DNA of 64,000 nt from assembly GCA_029721435.1 (NCBI GenBank), contig CM056574.1, positions 6,449,001 through 6,513,000 on the forward strand, in the 5' to 3' direction. This document shows positions 1 to 10,900 of this stretch, piece by piece. The stretch comes from Gymnothorax reevesii (Eukaryota; Chordata; Actinopteri; Anguilliformes; Muraenidae). Position numbers and translations under genes: made by a program. Under the pieces are notes generated by a model that was not told where the DNA came from, did no database searches, and saw nothing but the letters and a program-made list of their open reading frames with translations. The first letter of the stretch is position 1, and each line of letters starts with the position of its first letter.

Positions 1-606
1 TGGAGGACACGACGCCCATGATTTCCAACACGAATGTCAAATTTGGACCCGTCTGACCACAGGACGCTTTGCCACTTTGCTACAGTCCATTTTAAATGAG
101 CCTTGGCCCACAGAACACGGCGGTACTTCTGGATCATGTTCAACAATGCCCTCCTTTTAGCATGATAGAGTTTTAGGTGGCATCTGTGGATGGCTGGCGG
201 ACTGTGTTTACAGACAGTGGATTCTTAAAGTATTCCTGGGCCCATTTAGTAATGCCAATGACAGAATCATGCTGGTGAGTGATGCAGTGGCGTCTGAGGG
301 CCCGAAGATCATGGGTATCCACTAAAGGTCTTCGGCTTTGTCCCTTATGCACAGAGATTTTTCCAGTTTCTCTGAATCTTCTGATGTTTTGCGCTGTAGA
401 TAATGAGAACCTTCAAAGCCTTTGCAATTTGACATTGAGGAACATTGTATTTAAAGTATTCCATGATTTTTTTACGCAAGGCTTCACAGGTTGGAGAGCC
501 TCTGGCCGTCTTTACTTCTGAGAGACTCAGCCTCTCTAAGACATCCCTTTTATAGCCAATCATGTTACACACCTGATGCCAGTTAACTTAATTACTTGGT
601 AAATAT
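1..606 (-). pseudogene. Tc1-like transposase remnant (N-terminal part)
   Basis: Read on the minus strand, the segment 345-572 gives NMIGYKRDVLERLSLSEVK followed by a helix-turn-helix-like stretch. This is the start of the same transposase decayed at 49552-49756. The remainder runs off the window. Frames are broken, so no active transposase is encoded here. Confidence 0.75.
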
Positions 607-636
607 TCTTTCAGCCGATTCCCTTATATATTAATT

Positions 637-931
637 ATCCCCCGCCACGAAGTGTGAGGGGGATATAGGCTTGAGCTCCGTCCGTGCGTCCATCCATCAG
701 AGGTAAACGGGACAGCTTTTCTCAGAAACTAGTAGAGATAGGACAACCAAATTTGGTGTGTAGCTTAAGACCATAAAGACCATAATGGAGTTTGAAAATA
801 AAAAGCACACGATTGTTTTTCCCACAGTTATTGCCCTTGTGGCATTTTTGGGAGCCTCTGTTCATAGTATCTTTAAAGAAGGCATTTTGGCGGGGCATGT
901 TATTGACCCTGTCTACTTGTTGTTTTTTCTG
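637..931 (-). mobile_element. Hairpin-ended repeat inserted in Tc1 (copy 1)
   Basis: About 295 bp that interrupts the Tc1 sequence between its TATTAATT and CCTATTTTTG segments. Its left end can fold: TATCCCCC at 636-643 pairs with GGGGGATA at 658-665. It is the reverse complement of the copy at about 14025-14283, with which it shares an ACACCAAATTTGG segment and the GGCGGGGCATGTT junction near 889-901. No transposase is visible. Boundaries were set by comparing two Tc1 copies, one with and one without the insert. Confidence 0.65.
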
Positions 932-1064
932 TCCTATTTTTGCATGTGTCCCAATTTTTTTTGACACCTGTTGCAGCCAGAATATTTGAAATGAGCTCAT
1001 TTTGTGGATAAGAATATAAAATGTCTCTCTTTCAACATTTGAAATGTTATCTTGTTCTATTGTA

Positions 1065-1289
1065 AACAAGTCGACATGGTCTACAACATCCCCCGCCAAT
1101 CGTGTGCTTCTCATTTTCGAACTCAATCAAGGCCTTTATGGTCTGAAGCTACACACCAAATTTGGTTACTGTATCTGTAGTAGTTTCTGAGTAAAGCTGT
1201 CCCCTTTATCTCGGACGGACGGACGCACGGACGGACGGACGGAGGTCAAACCTATATCCCCCTCCCACTTCGTGTTGGCGGGGGATAAT
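1065..1289 (+). mobile_element. Hairpin-ended repeat inserted in Tc1 (copy 2)
   Basis: A second copy of the same family, in opposite orientation to the one at 637-931 and inserted in the same Tc1 element. It contains a GGAC run at about 1213-1242 and ends in a hairpin, TATCCCCC (1255-1262) pairing with GGGGGATA (1280-1287). Removing it joins TGTTCTATTGTA to ACATATTGGCT, as in the uninterrupted Tc1 sequence near 52385-52405. Confidence 0.65.
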
Positions 1290-1379
1290 AACATATTGGC
1301 TCGTGATCTGAAAGTCATTGCATTTAGATTTTATTCACAATTTACACTTCGTACCAACTATTTTGGAATCGGGGTTGTA

Positions 1380-1830
1380 CATTCCGGTTATCTGCCCCCC
1401 CTATAGACCCACTTTCAATGGACTTTGAGCTGGGACACCGTTGAAGTTCAGAATTAGAGAGGTGGGAGCCTGCAATGTCGTTAAATTGGCCAAAAACTGC
1501 AACAAAAGGGGTCGCTGTAGCTCGGGACAGAAGAGAGAAACAGAAACGGTTTGGCCTTTGAGTTTTGGGTACTTTACCCATTTTAAAAAGAAAAATCAGC
1601 CAAATCGGGGGGGTCGACAATTCTAAGTGCCTGATTTTGCCTGAATCTCTCAAATGGGCTCTTAACCTTCTCCTGATTCACCCTTGGATTGTTGCCATCA
1701 TCCGTTTAGCGCAGTTACTCAACAAATCAGCACTAGGGAAAAAGATGCATGTTAAATTTAAACCTATTTGTGGGGAAAAAAACTGACTGTATTTTGCCTT
1801 CATGTCATCGACTCGTATTGAAAACGGGGT
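1380..1830. other. Intron or upstream sequence, no feature seen
   Basis: Unique-looking sequence between the Tc1 terminus and the first candidate exon. Open frames here have stops soon after and no splice-site pair that would fit the downstream gene. Confidence 0.4.
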
Positions 1831-1916
1831 TTAAACGACCTTCACTGGTGCTGACCGCGGTGCTGCGGCTGAGCAGCCTGCCTCAGTACGAGCAGGAAAT
1901 GTTTCGTCTGCTTGAA
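1831..1916 (+). CDS. Coiled-coil gene, candidate upstream exon
   Basis: The frame reads LTAVLRLSSLPQYEQEMFRLLE and ends at a GTACGC donor in phase 0, which matches the next exon. The 5' boundary is unresolved. The only nearby acceptors are GAGCAG at 1876 and CCTCAG at 1886, so the true exon may start at 1877 or 1887. Confidence 0.35.
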
Positions 1917-4900
1917 GTACGCTCTGTATGATATTGTATGTGATGTTAGTGCCTTGTGTAGTTTCTGCAGATGGAGAGTCAGGTGTCCCGGGAACAGATG
2001 GCTCACAGCGAAGGTCTGGTGAAGTCACACCTGCAGAGCCTCAGAGAGCGAAACCTGGAGTGTGAAGACCTGAAGCGCGAGCTCTGTGCATTACGGTAAG
2101 AGCTGCTATTACCGTAAAACTTTAAACGGGATTTTGCTGGGATGAGAGCTGTTATAACTGTAAACCTTGAAACAGGAGTTCCATGCGCTGCAGTAACAGC
2201 TGCTATTACCGTATACCCTGGAGCAGGACCTCTGTATGCTACGGTAAGAACTGGTATTACTGTAAAAAACAAGGAAACAGGAGCTCTGTGCACTATGGTT
2301 AGAGCGACTTTTACCGTGAACCCTGAAACCACAACTGTGGGTGTCACAGTAAGATCTGGTTTATTATTGCTGTAAATCCTAAAACAGTAGCTGTGGGTGT
2401 TCTGGTAAGAGTTGTTGTTAATGTCAGCCCTGAAACGGGACTTCCATGCGCCACAGTAGCAGCTGCTGTGTCGTGCAGCCCGTTTGACTAATGTTGTCCG
2501 ACATTAACAGAAGTGTTGCATTTAAGCTGGCTTATCAAGCTCACTTTTTTTCAAACTCACATGCTGTTCTCTGGACGGCGCAGGGGCCAATCCCTCCTGC
2601 AGTGCTGTGGGGTTAAGGGTCTCGCTCAAGGGCCAAACGCATGTGGCTACACTGGGCTTAGGCTGCCGTCATTGGACCCAAGACTATAGGCTGCCTGGAA
2701 CGATCTGCATAAGGAGTCGTTGCCTCTGCAAATGAGACTCCGTCTGTGCTTGTCGATATTGTCATGAGTTGGTCACTCGGTACAATGAGAAACAAAAACT
2801 GTTCAAGGTTTCAAATTTTTGTGTTTCGCGGTCTGGCTGTCCAATCGAAGCTCTGTGATTTTACAGTGCGTTATATGCGGCTCAATAACACTGGAGGCGA
2901 GCGACAGTGAGAGTTTAATTGCAGTGACGCAGCACTCGTCGTAGGGGCTGTGTGAGTAAGCGTGGCTGCGTCCAAATAGTCAAAAAATTATGGCCTATCC
3001 ACTAATCCCTGACCACTTTTCTTTAACCTTAGTGGAAAACGTCATAAGGGAAAGGCAAGGTGTTTAAGGGAATTCCTAACGGCTTAGGAAGACAACCGCT
3101 CTAATTAGAGAATCCGAATGCACTAACACTAGGCAACGTGATCATGAGTCCCCTGTCCATCATGCATGTTTCTTTACGCGATTGGCTTAAATATTGCAGC
3201 TGCGCAGAACTGTGGGATAGCTTTATCTCATTTCTTTACGAAAACGATGGTTCTGTGAACCCTATTCTAAAGGAGGTAAATTCAGAAGCACTGAGACGCC
3301 ATTCCTTAACATTTGAAGAATTTGAATACATTTATCATGGCTGCCACATAATTATTTCAAGATAATTTTTTATGAGTTAGGAACTTTCCATAGCAAAAAA
3401 GACTATTCGGGCGCAGCCGATGAGTCCGGCTGTAGTGGTGCTCACTCTAAACTCTTCCCCCAGGCAACAGCGGAACTCCCTGCAGGAGGAGGTGAGCAGT
3501 ACCCAGGAGACGGCACAGCGCCACCTGCAGGAGATGGAGACGCAGCTGTCGATGGCCTCCTCCGAAATCACCCTGCTGCATCACAAAGTGTACAAGCTGA
3601 CCTCCGCCCTCAACACCGGCCTCAACACTGCCCACAGCTCTCAGGTAAAGCCTGTACACTGCTGCCGTTCATATGTGGGGAGCTCCTGTGGTGTCTAACG
3701 TGTGTGTTTGTGTGTGTGTGTGTGTGTGCGTGTGTGTGTTTAACACAGAAGCCTGACCGGCCCACATTCATGGTTCCTCCCATAAACTCCGCACCTCCTC
3801 GCCACACTGCCCGCTCCTTTGTGGACTCTGTCATGGTCGCAGTCTTTGCTGAAGAGCCGCAGGCATCTGAGAAGGGTATTCGGAGAGCTTTTTTATGTGC
3901 TGCAGATGACTGCGTTTAACGTGTCGTAGATGACTGTGGGTTTAACGTGTTGTAGATGACTGTGGGTTTAACGTGTCGTAGATGACTGTGGGTTTAACGT
4001 GTCGTAGATGACTGTGGGTTTAACGTGTCGTAGATGACTGTGGGTTTAATGTGTCGTAGATGACCGTGGATTTAATGTGTCGTAGATGACCGTGGGTTTA
4101 ATGTGTCATAGATGACTGTGAGTTTAATGTGTCGTAGATGACTGTGGGTTTAATGTGTCGTAGATGACTGTGGGTTTAACGTGTCGTAGATGACTGTGGG
4201 TTTAATGTGTCGTAGATGACTGTGGGTTTAATGTGTCGCAGATGACTGTGGGTTTAATGTGTCGCAGGTGACTGCGTTTCATGTGTTGTAGATGACTGTG
4301 GGTTTAATGTGTCGTAGATGACTGCCTTGTTACAGCACTGGGGAGTGGAAACAGCGCTTTTACCCGTGTTCCCGCCACCGCTCCAAAGATGCAGGACGGT
4401 AAATCACCCGCTAACCTCTCATTCTCATTCTGTGCTAATGTGGGCGTGGCTAACCCATACCTCTCTGTGACTGGCTGTGCCTCCCCACAGCAGTAGAAGA
4501 GAGTGAAGTCCTGGAGCAGCTGAAGGGGTTGGGGCAGGCTGTGTCTCAGCTGGTGTGCAAGGTGGTGTGTGTGCAAGAGCAGAGAGACCAGCAGTGTGAG
4601 GCCCTGCGACTCGCCGTGTAAGAACCGCCCCCTCGGCCCTGCCCTGCAGAACCACACACCAGCCACGAGTCAATATCGCATCACATTTAAAGCCAAGGAC
4701 GTTTAGCGTCTGACCTCTTCAGTCATTTAGCGGTTCATTTTCATCAAATGTTTCACAGAAAACCACCTACTCTCGCTACTCGACACTTGGCTCTTTGGTG
4801 TTTTGAATAATAGTCCACATTATTTGAATTATAGTTTAATTGTTTACTACTGAACCCATTTGTGAGGAAGCAGTGGCTGACTGGTGTTTGGGGAGGAGTG

Positions 4901-7900
4901 TAGATGCTGTACACTCTTCATACGATTGGAAACGCTAGATTTGGGGTGGATTGGAGATATTTACATGGAACATACTCACCCCTGAGCGATTCATGAGCAA
5001 ACTAATGCATCCGGTTGCATGTGGAGGCAAGTAATATTAAAGTGCAGATACTGAATGGTGTTTGTTCAGGTCCAGCCAACAGGAGGCGCTGGACTCTCAG
5101 GCCACGAGGCACAGGTTGGAGGTGGGGGAACTGAAAGAACAGCTGTCACGGCTGCAGGCCCAGATAGAGGAGAGCGCCTCAGCACAGCTGCAGAAGGCTC
5201 AGGTGAGCAGCTCACACTTGTGCAGTACTAGCGCATTAGCATTAGCTGAACAGTACTGACCACAGAGCTAAAGAAAACACCAGAGTGGACGAGAGACCAG
5301 GTTTTGCGAGATTTGCGTCCGCCATCTTACCGAAGGATAGCATCCCGTAGGGAACTGTGAGAAACCTTCGACAAAGGTAGTTTAGAGGTGCAATACAGAG
5401 GTTATGTTGATTTTTATATGAAATGAGATTCTAAGGATATATTAACCCAGGCGAAGTTTGTATATGAGCATATGTGAAAAATAGACCCGGATATGAACTT
5501 TATGTTGATGATGGTACAATTAACAGAATTATCACTTATCATACATAATATTTTTACTGTGAAAGAAATTCAGTGTTTTTCATTTCATCTAGTCGCATAT
5601 GCACATTTACAGCGTTTGATTGCGCAATTCCCCTGCCGATTCCTTACACAAGATGGCGGACAGGTCTCACGTTTTCTGGTGGGTGCAGCCAATGACGTTG
5701 TCCACTCTAGTGTTTTCTTTAGCTCTGTGGTACTGACACATTAGCATTAGGTGAACAGCACTGGCACATCAGCAGTAGCTGCACAGTACCCATTAGCTGT
5801 GTAGTACTGGCATTTTAACATTAGCTGCACAGTACTGGCACATTAGCATTAGCTCTGCTGTACTGGCGCATTGACATTGGCTGCATTGGCATTAGCTGTA
5901 CAGTACTGGCACATTAGCATTAGCTCTACAGTACTGGCACATTGACATTAGCTGTACAGTACTGGCTTATTAGCATTAGCTGCACAGTACTGGCACATTA
6001 GCATTAGCTCTGCAGTACTGACACATTGACATTAGCTGTACAGTACTGGCTCATTAGCATTAGCTGCACAGTACTGGCACATTAGCATTAGCTCTGCAGT
6101 ACTGACACATTGGAATTAACTGCCTGCTACATGCCCAGGAATGACACTGGGGCATAGTTCAGCATCAGAAGGATTTAACTGCTTGAATTTTGAATGTGTT
6201 TGTTTATACTTCAATGGTGTGGATTTTGTTTGGTGGTTTTGTGTTGTATTTGTGTATGTTGTCCTGTGTGCATGATTCATATTTTGTGTCCATTTCACTG
6301 TTGTGGTTGTTACATGGTGTAATTTATAGGGTGATGAGTGTGTGGCGAATGTTGTATGTTTTGGATAGTGTACATCTCATTAATTGTGTGCGCATAGCTG
6401 TTATGGTTACATATTGTGCTTTGTTAGGTGTGTAATTTCGCTGTTTTAATGGTGAATGTTGTATTTAGTGAATTATTTGCTCTGATTATTGTCCCTTCAG
6501 GAGGGGAGAACCTTCAGGAAGCTTTGCAGGGATCTGGACGAGAGCAAAGAGCTCTTCCTGCAGCAGAGATCGGAGAATAAAGTAATGCATGTGATGCGCT
6601 CATGTCTGTCATTTTGATTCACACTCTGCTCGTGTGTGAGGTCGTGTAATGTCCTCCGGAGTGCCCTGACAAACTTTGCTCCATGCTGGTGACATAATCT
6701 TGTTCCAGTGAGGATCATTTTAAAAGTGATATCTTCATTATTAGTGTAAGAAATGTTCTATATGGTGTAAGTTTAGGCGCCTGGTTCTTCAGATGAAGAG
6801 ACTCGTTGAGACTCGTAGCTGAACAGCCCTGTGTCTGGAGCACAGCAGCCGCCCATAGAAACCTGATTCTGTGCGACCAGTCATTACGGTGGCCGAGGGT
6901 AACCGGCCGTCGTCCTGGAGAGCTGCAGGGTCGGACGGTTTTTTGATGTTACTGTGCAATTAATCAGTCGTTTGAAGCAGTCGGTCTCCTCAAGTTCCTT
7001 TGGCAGTAGTGGTGGCTGTATTTGTGGGGGCGGTACTGCAGGACCAGGGCTGGGTGTTTGCAGTTTCCTGAAGTGTGTGTGTGTGTGCGCGTGTGCGTGT
7101 TGCAGGAGCTGCGCAGGGAGGTATCGGAGCTGCGCTGTTCCCTGCTGCAGGCGCAGTCAGAGCTGCAGCTGCTGAGGGAGGAGTTATCTGACGGACAGGC
7201 CACCGAACGCCTACACCCCTTGCAGGAGAGGCTCCGCCTACAGCAGGAAGTACGATCTGCATCTACCTGCCCCCCAGCGCTCCGTAAAAACCAAGCCACC
7301 CATCGAGCTCGACTCATTATAGTCCTGTTAACTGAGCTTAAAGTATTATTTTGTGTGAAGTTCTCTTCAGAACCACTGCTGGTGTGAGCCCATGTGACTC
7401 ATTTCAAGATCAGCCACCTCTTTGAGTTCGAATATTTTAATTGTAGAGCCAGCGGCTCAGTTTTTTTTCTGCTTGTTTTTTATTCTCATTACTGAATTGA
7501 AACGCGTGATAAGTGAGACCTTATTTGCAGTTAGTGCAGAGATTGTGCTCAGAGTCAGTGTATGCCTCATCGCTTGTGTCAGTGCGTGTACCGCCGTATG
7601 TGAAGTTTTGAGAGCGTGTTTCATGCCGTTGGAGAGCGATGGGGTTTGTGTGGGTGTTTGACTTGTGTTGTTTCTCACAGGTGGACAAACTGAGGAGCCG
7701 CCTGCAGGAGTGTGAGGAGTCTAGGAGCAAACTGCTGGAGAGGGCCAAGAAACACGTGAGTGTGTGTGGGGAGAGAGTCTGGGTGTAGAGTGACTGAGTG
7801 AGTGAGTGAATGAATTTGGAGACGAGGAAGACCTGTGCTTTGAGAAGTTGGAGAATTGCAATCTCATTAAGTGTAATTGGAAGAAATATCTGGTGGGCGG

Positions 7901-10900
7901 TCAGAGTCAAACTCAAATTAATACGTCCCACTTGTGACCATTTATGATTTCACTGACTAACGGCCTCCTGTGATGTGGAAATGTCCCAGAATGCAGTTGT
8001 CATGTCTCACTGCAGAGTTTATTTCCTGTCTGTTTCCTCAGAAAGTCGTTCTGGAAGGAAATCAGCGGCAGCTGGAGAGAGAGCTGTATATTCTGGACCA
8101 GACCATCCGCACTGTCAAACAGGTGAGGGGGGGGCCTCAGGATGATGATCCTTCACGTGGAGAGATCAGGGCCGGTGTGGGCACAGGCTTTCACTCCAAC
8201 CAAACAGACAACTAATCAAATCATCCAAGGGGTGCCAGGTCACCTCCTCAAAATTCTTTGAAAAAAATCACGAGTTAATATTCACACAAAATGTAAAAAT
8301 GCCAAATATTTGGCCAGCATCTCAAATAGTTTTCAAGTCATAGCCCTCTGAAATTTGAATAATATTTTAAGTTTTTTGGCAAACCCATTTTCAGCCAACT
8401 TTGACAACTTATTGCTCCAAATTGATTGATTATACAGGGCTTAAATTGGGAATACTAAGAATATTTATCCCCTAGAATCTGAAAATGGCCTTAGATTCTG
8501 TGCATCTTGATCCACTTTTGTATGATGAAGCCTCAAAATCAGCCAAAAACACAAAATGCCCAAAAAGGAGACCACATTTTATGACCTGTAACTCAGGAAC
8601 TAAGTAAGATAAAAGGCTAGAATTAATTTTTTTAATGATTTTATGATATCTCTCTCTGTAAAAATGCAGCAATGCAAGTAATATCATTTGTCAAAGTTTT
8701 TTAATAAAATAATTTCTAGGTAAACTTTTCCACCTTTGCCCCAAAATGCCCTTTTATGGGGCAAAAAATGACCATATCACCAGTTATTCATCTCTCTGAA
8801 ATTCTTACTGTGCAATCTTATAAATGTGAACAGTGTCTGACAAAAAAATCAGAATGATGTTCTGCTTGCTTTTTTTTTTTTGTGATTAATTTTTAAAATA
8901 TGTTCCAAAATTGTGTTTTTTTTTTTTTTTCATTGACTAAATGGGCATAGACCTGCTGCAAGTGCTGTTATCTACTAAATATAAAAGAAAACATTGATTA
9001 AAAATGTTTTGAACATGATACACCATCCAAAAGTACAATACATGACAGAGGTCTTGTCGGAATATTTCAGTGTTTGCTAGATTCCACAGATTTATTCCTC
9101 AATTTCATTATTTTTGTTGGGGATGACATCAGTGCTTCAAACATGCCGCGACTTGACTGATCACAGGCTCCTCCTATAAGAAGAATCAGAGGTACGGAGC
9201 AGATAGCCTGGAATCCATCCATATCAAGCTTTGGTCGCTCCCAGCGGTCACTTGCTGATATGTCTGGCCTCAGGCGGTAGGGCAGCGTTCGACTTTCAAA
9301 TATTCGTACAAAATCCATGCAAGAACTGTGATTGGCTCACAGTCGCATGTGTGCCCCGCCCCTTTAGACCAGCATAAAAATAAAATACCACAGTTCTGTA
9401 TTCAACGTAAGTCCCGCCTCCCGGCTCATGTTTAGCGCATTCATCTGAGTGGCAGCAGAGTCTCTGGGCAATGAAGGAGCTAGGAGGAGGGGCTTCGTTG
9501 AATGTGCAGGCTTACTTGAAGCATAACTGTGCTATTTTATTTTTAGCTCGCCGGGACGAATAACGTCCGCAGAGCTATTGTCGTACCCCCGGCGTCCGCG
9601 TCCGCCCGCGTACAGAAAAACTTTAACCTTGCCCCCCGGCGAGCTTTGTTGTCTTTCTGACAACTCTTGTTTTAGTGAAAAATAACCACGTTTCTAGAGT
9701 TCTGAGGATACGAGTGGACAAAGCAGACTAGGATTATACTGGGCGATGCGTTGGACGATGGTTTGAAAGTTTGTCAATGGACGTTTTCTGGAGTTTTCCC
9801 ATCGCTACTGGGTGACCCCATTTGCTTCCAGCAAAAAAGGAATTTGGATAATTTTTCAAAACTCTCCAGTGGCCATAAAGTTGCGCCAGGTGAAGAATAA
9901 CTTTGTCCGTTCAAGACATCTGATGGTGAGTAACTGATAAACAAATTATAGTTTTTGGGTGGAGTATCATTTTAATCTAGCTGATCAATCATGCCCTTCG
10001 AGCTGTAGCTCATGCCGATTACAATGAAATACGTTATGTAATTTGAGTATTATTTAATTTAGCCTTTATTATTCCGGGGAATCCCACTGAAATAAAAAAA
10101 GCAGATATAACCAAACATTATCCTGCTCAAAAGGAAATATACATGCAAAATGCAGATATAAGATAGATATTTGTATATCCCAATGTTTTAATGCTCACCT
10201 GCTTAGCTACCACTTCTGACAACAAGAATGAATGCTGACCGGGTTATCAGTCACTTCTGCAAATGGCGCCGCATGATTGGGAGACCTTTCGGCGAGAACC
10301 ACCACTCGGCCATGAGCAGAAAACATGAATATTCATATATTCACTTCATTAGTGACGCAAGGGCTAAACGCTGGCTATACGACTGAGGCCACACTGATAT
10401 CAGTCAGTGACCGTTTGGAGCGACCAGCACTTGATTTGTATGGATTCCAGGCTACTGTGCAGATCCTGGAAACATTCACCTCAAAAAAGCAGCAGGCCTA
10501 TACCCTTTTAGGTAATTAAATTTGTGGAACAATTTAAAAATTCATAAAAAAGTAAGCTGAACATTAATTTTTTGTCAGACTTTGTTCACATTTATAGGAT
10601 TGCACTGTAAAAATTTCAGAGATGAGTAACTGCCCCAAAACCAGAAAAATTTACAAAAACTTCTACAAATGTGATATTTTTACAGAGATATCATAAAATC
10701 ATAAAAAATAAATTCTAGCCTTTCATCTTAGTTCCTGAGTTACAGGTCATAAAATGTGGTCTCATTTTTGGGTATTTTGTGTTTTCGGCTGATTTCGAGG
10801 CTTTACCATACAAAAGTGGATCAAGATGCACAGAATTGAAGGCCATTTTCAGACTCTAGGGGATAAATATGGTTACTTTTCCCAATTTCAGCCCTGTATG

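Larger units (their letters stand above)
1..1379 (-). mobile_element. Tc1/mariner-like element, truncated by window edge
   Basis: The right part of a Tc1-like transposon in minus orientation. Positions 1-606 match the transposase region of the copy at 48403-52489, and 1290-1379 match that copy's terminal inverted repeat, ending GGGGTTGTA at a TA. The element is not continuous. Its non-coding 3' part (about 932-1064) is separated from the transposase by one hairpin-ended repeat (637-931) and from the terminus by a second (about 1065-1289). The far terminus lies left of the window. Confidence 0.85.

Noticed and set aside
722..1126. 134-codon minus frame
   Set aside because: Runs across a repeat insert and Tc1 3' sequence; no protein family resemblance.
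3900..6115. Regularly spaced repeats that could suggest a CRISPR array
   Set aside because: Units are contiguous with no unique spacers, and the window is animal DNA; these are minisatellites.
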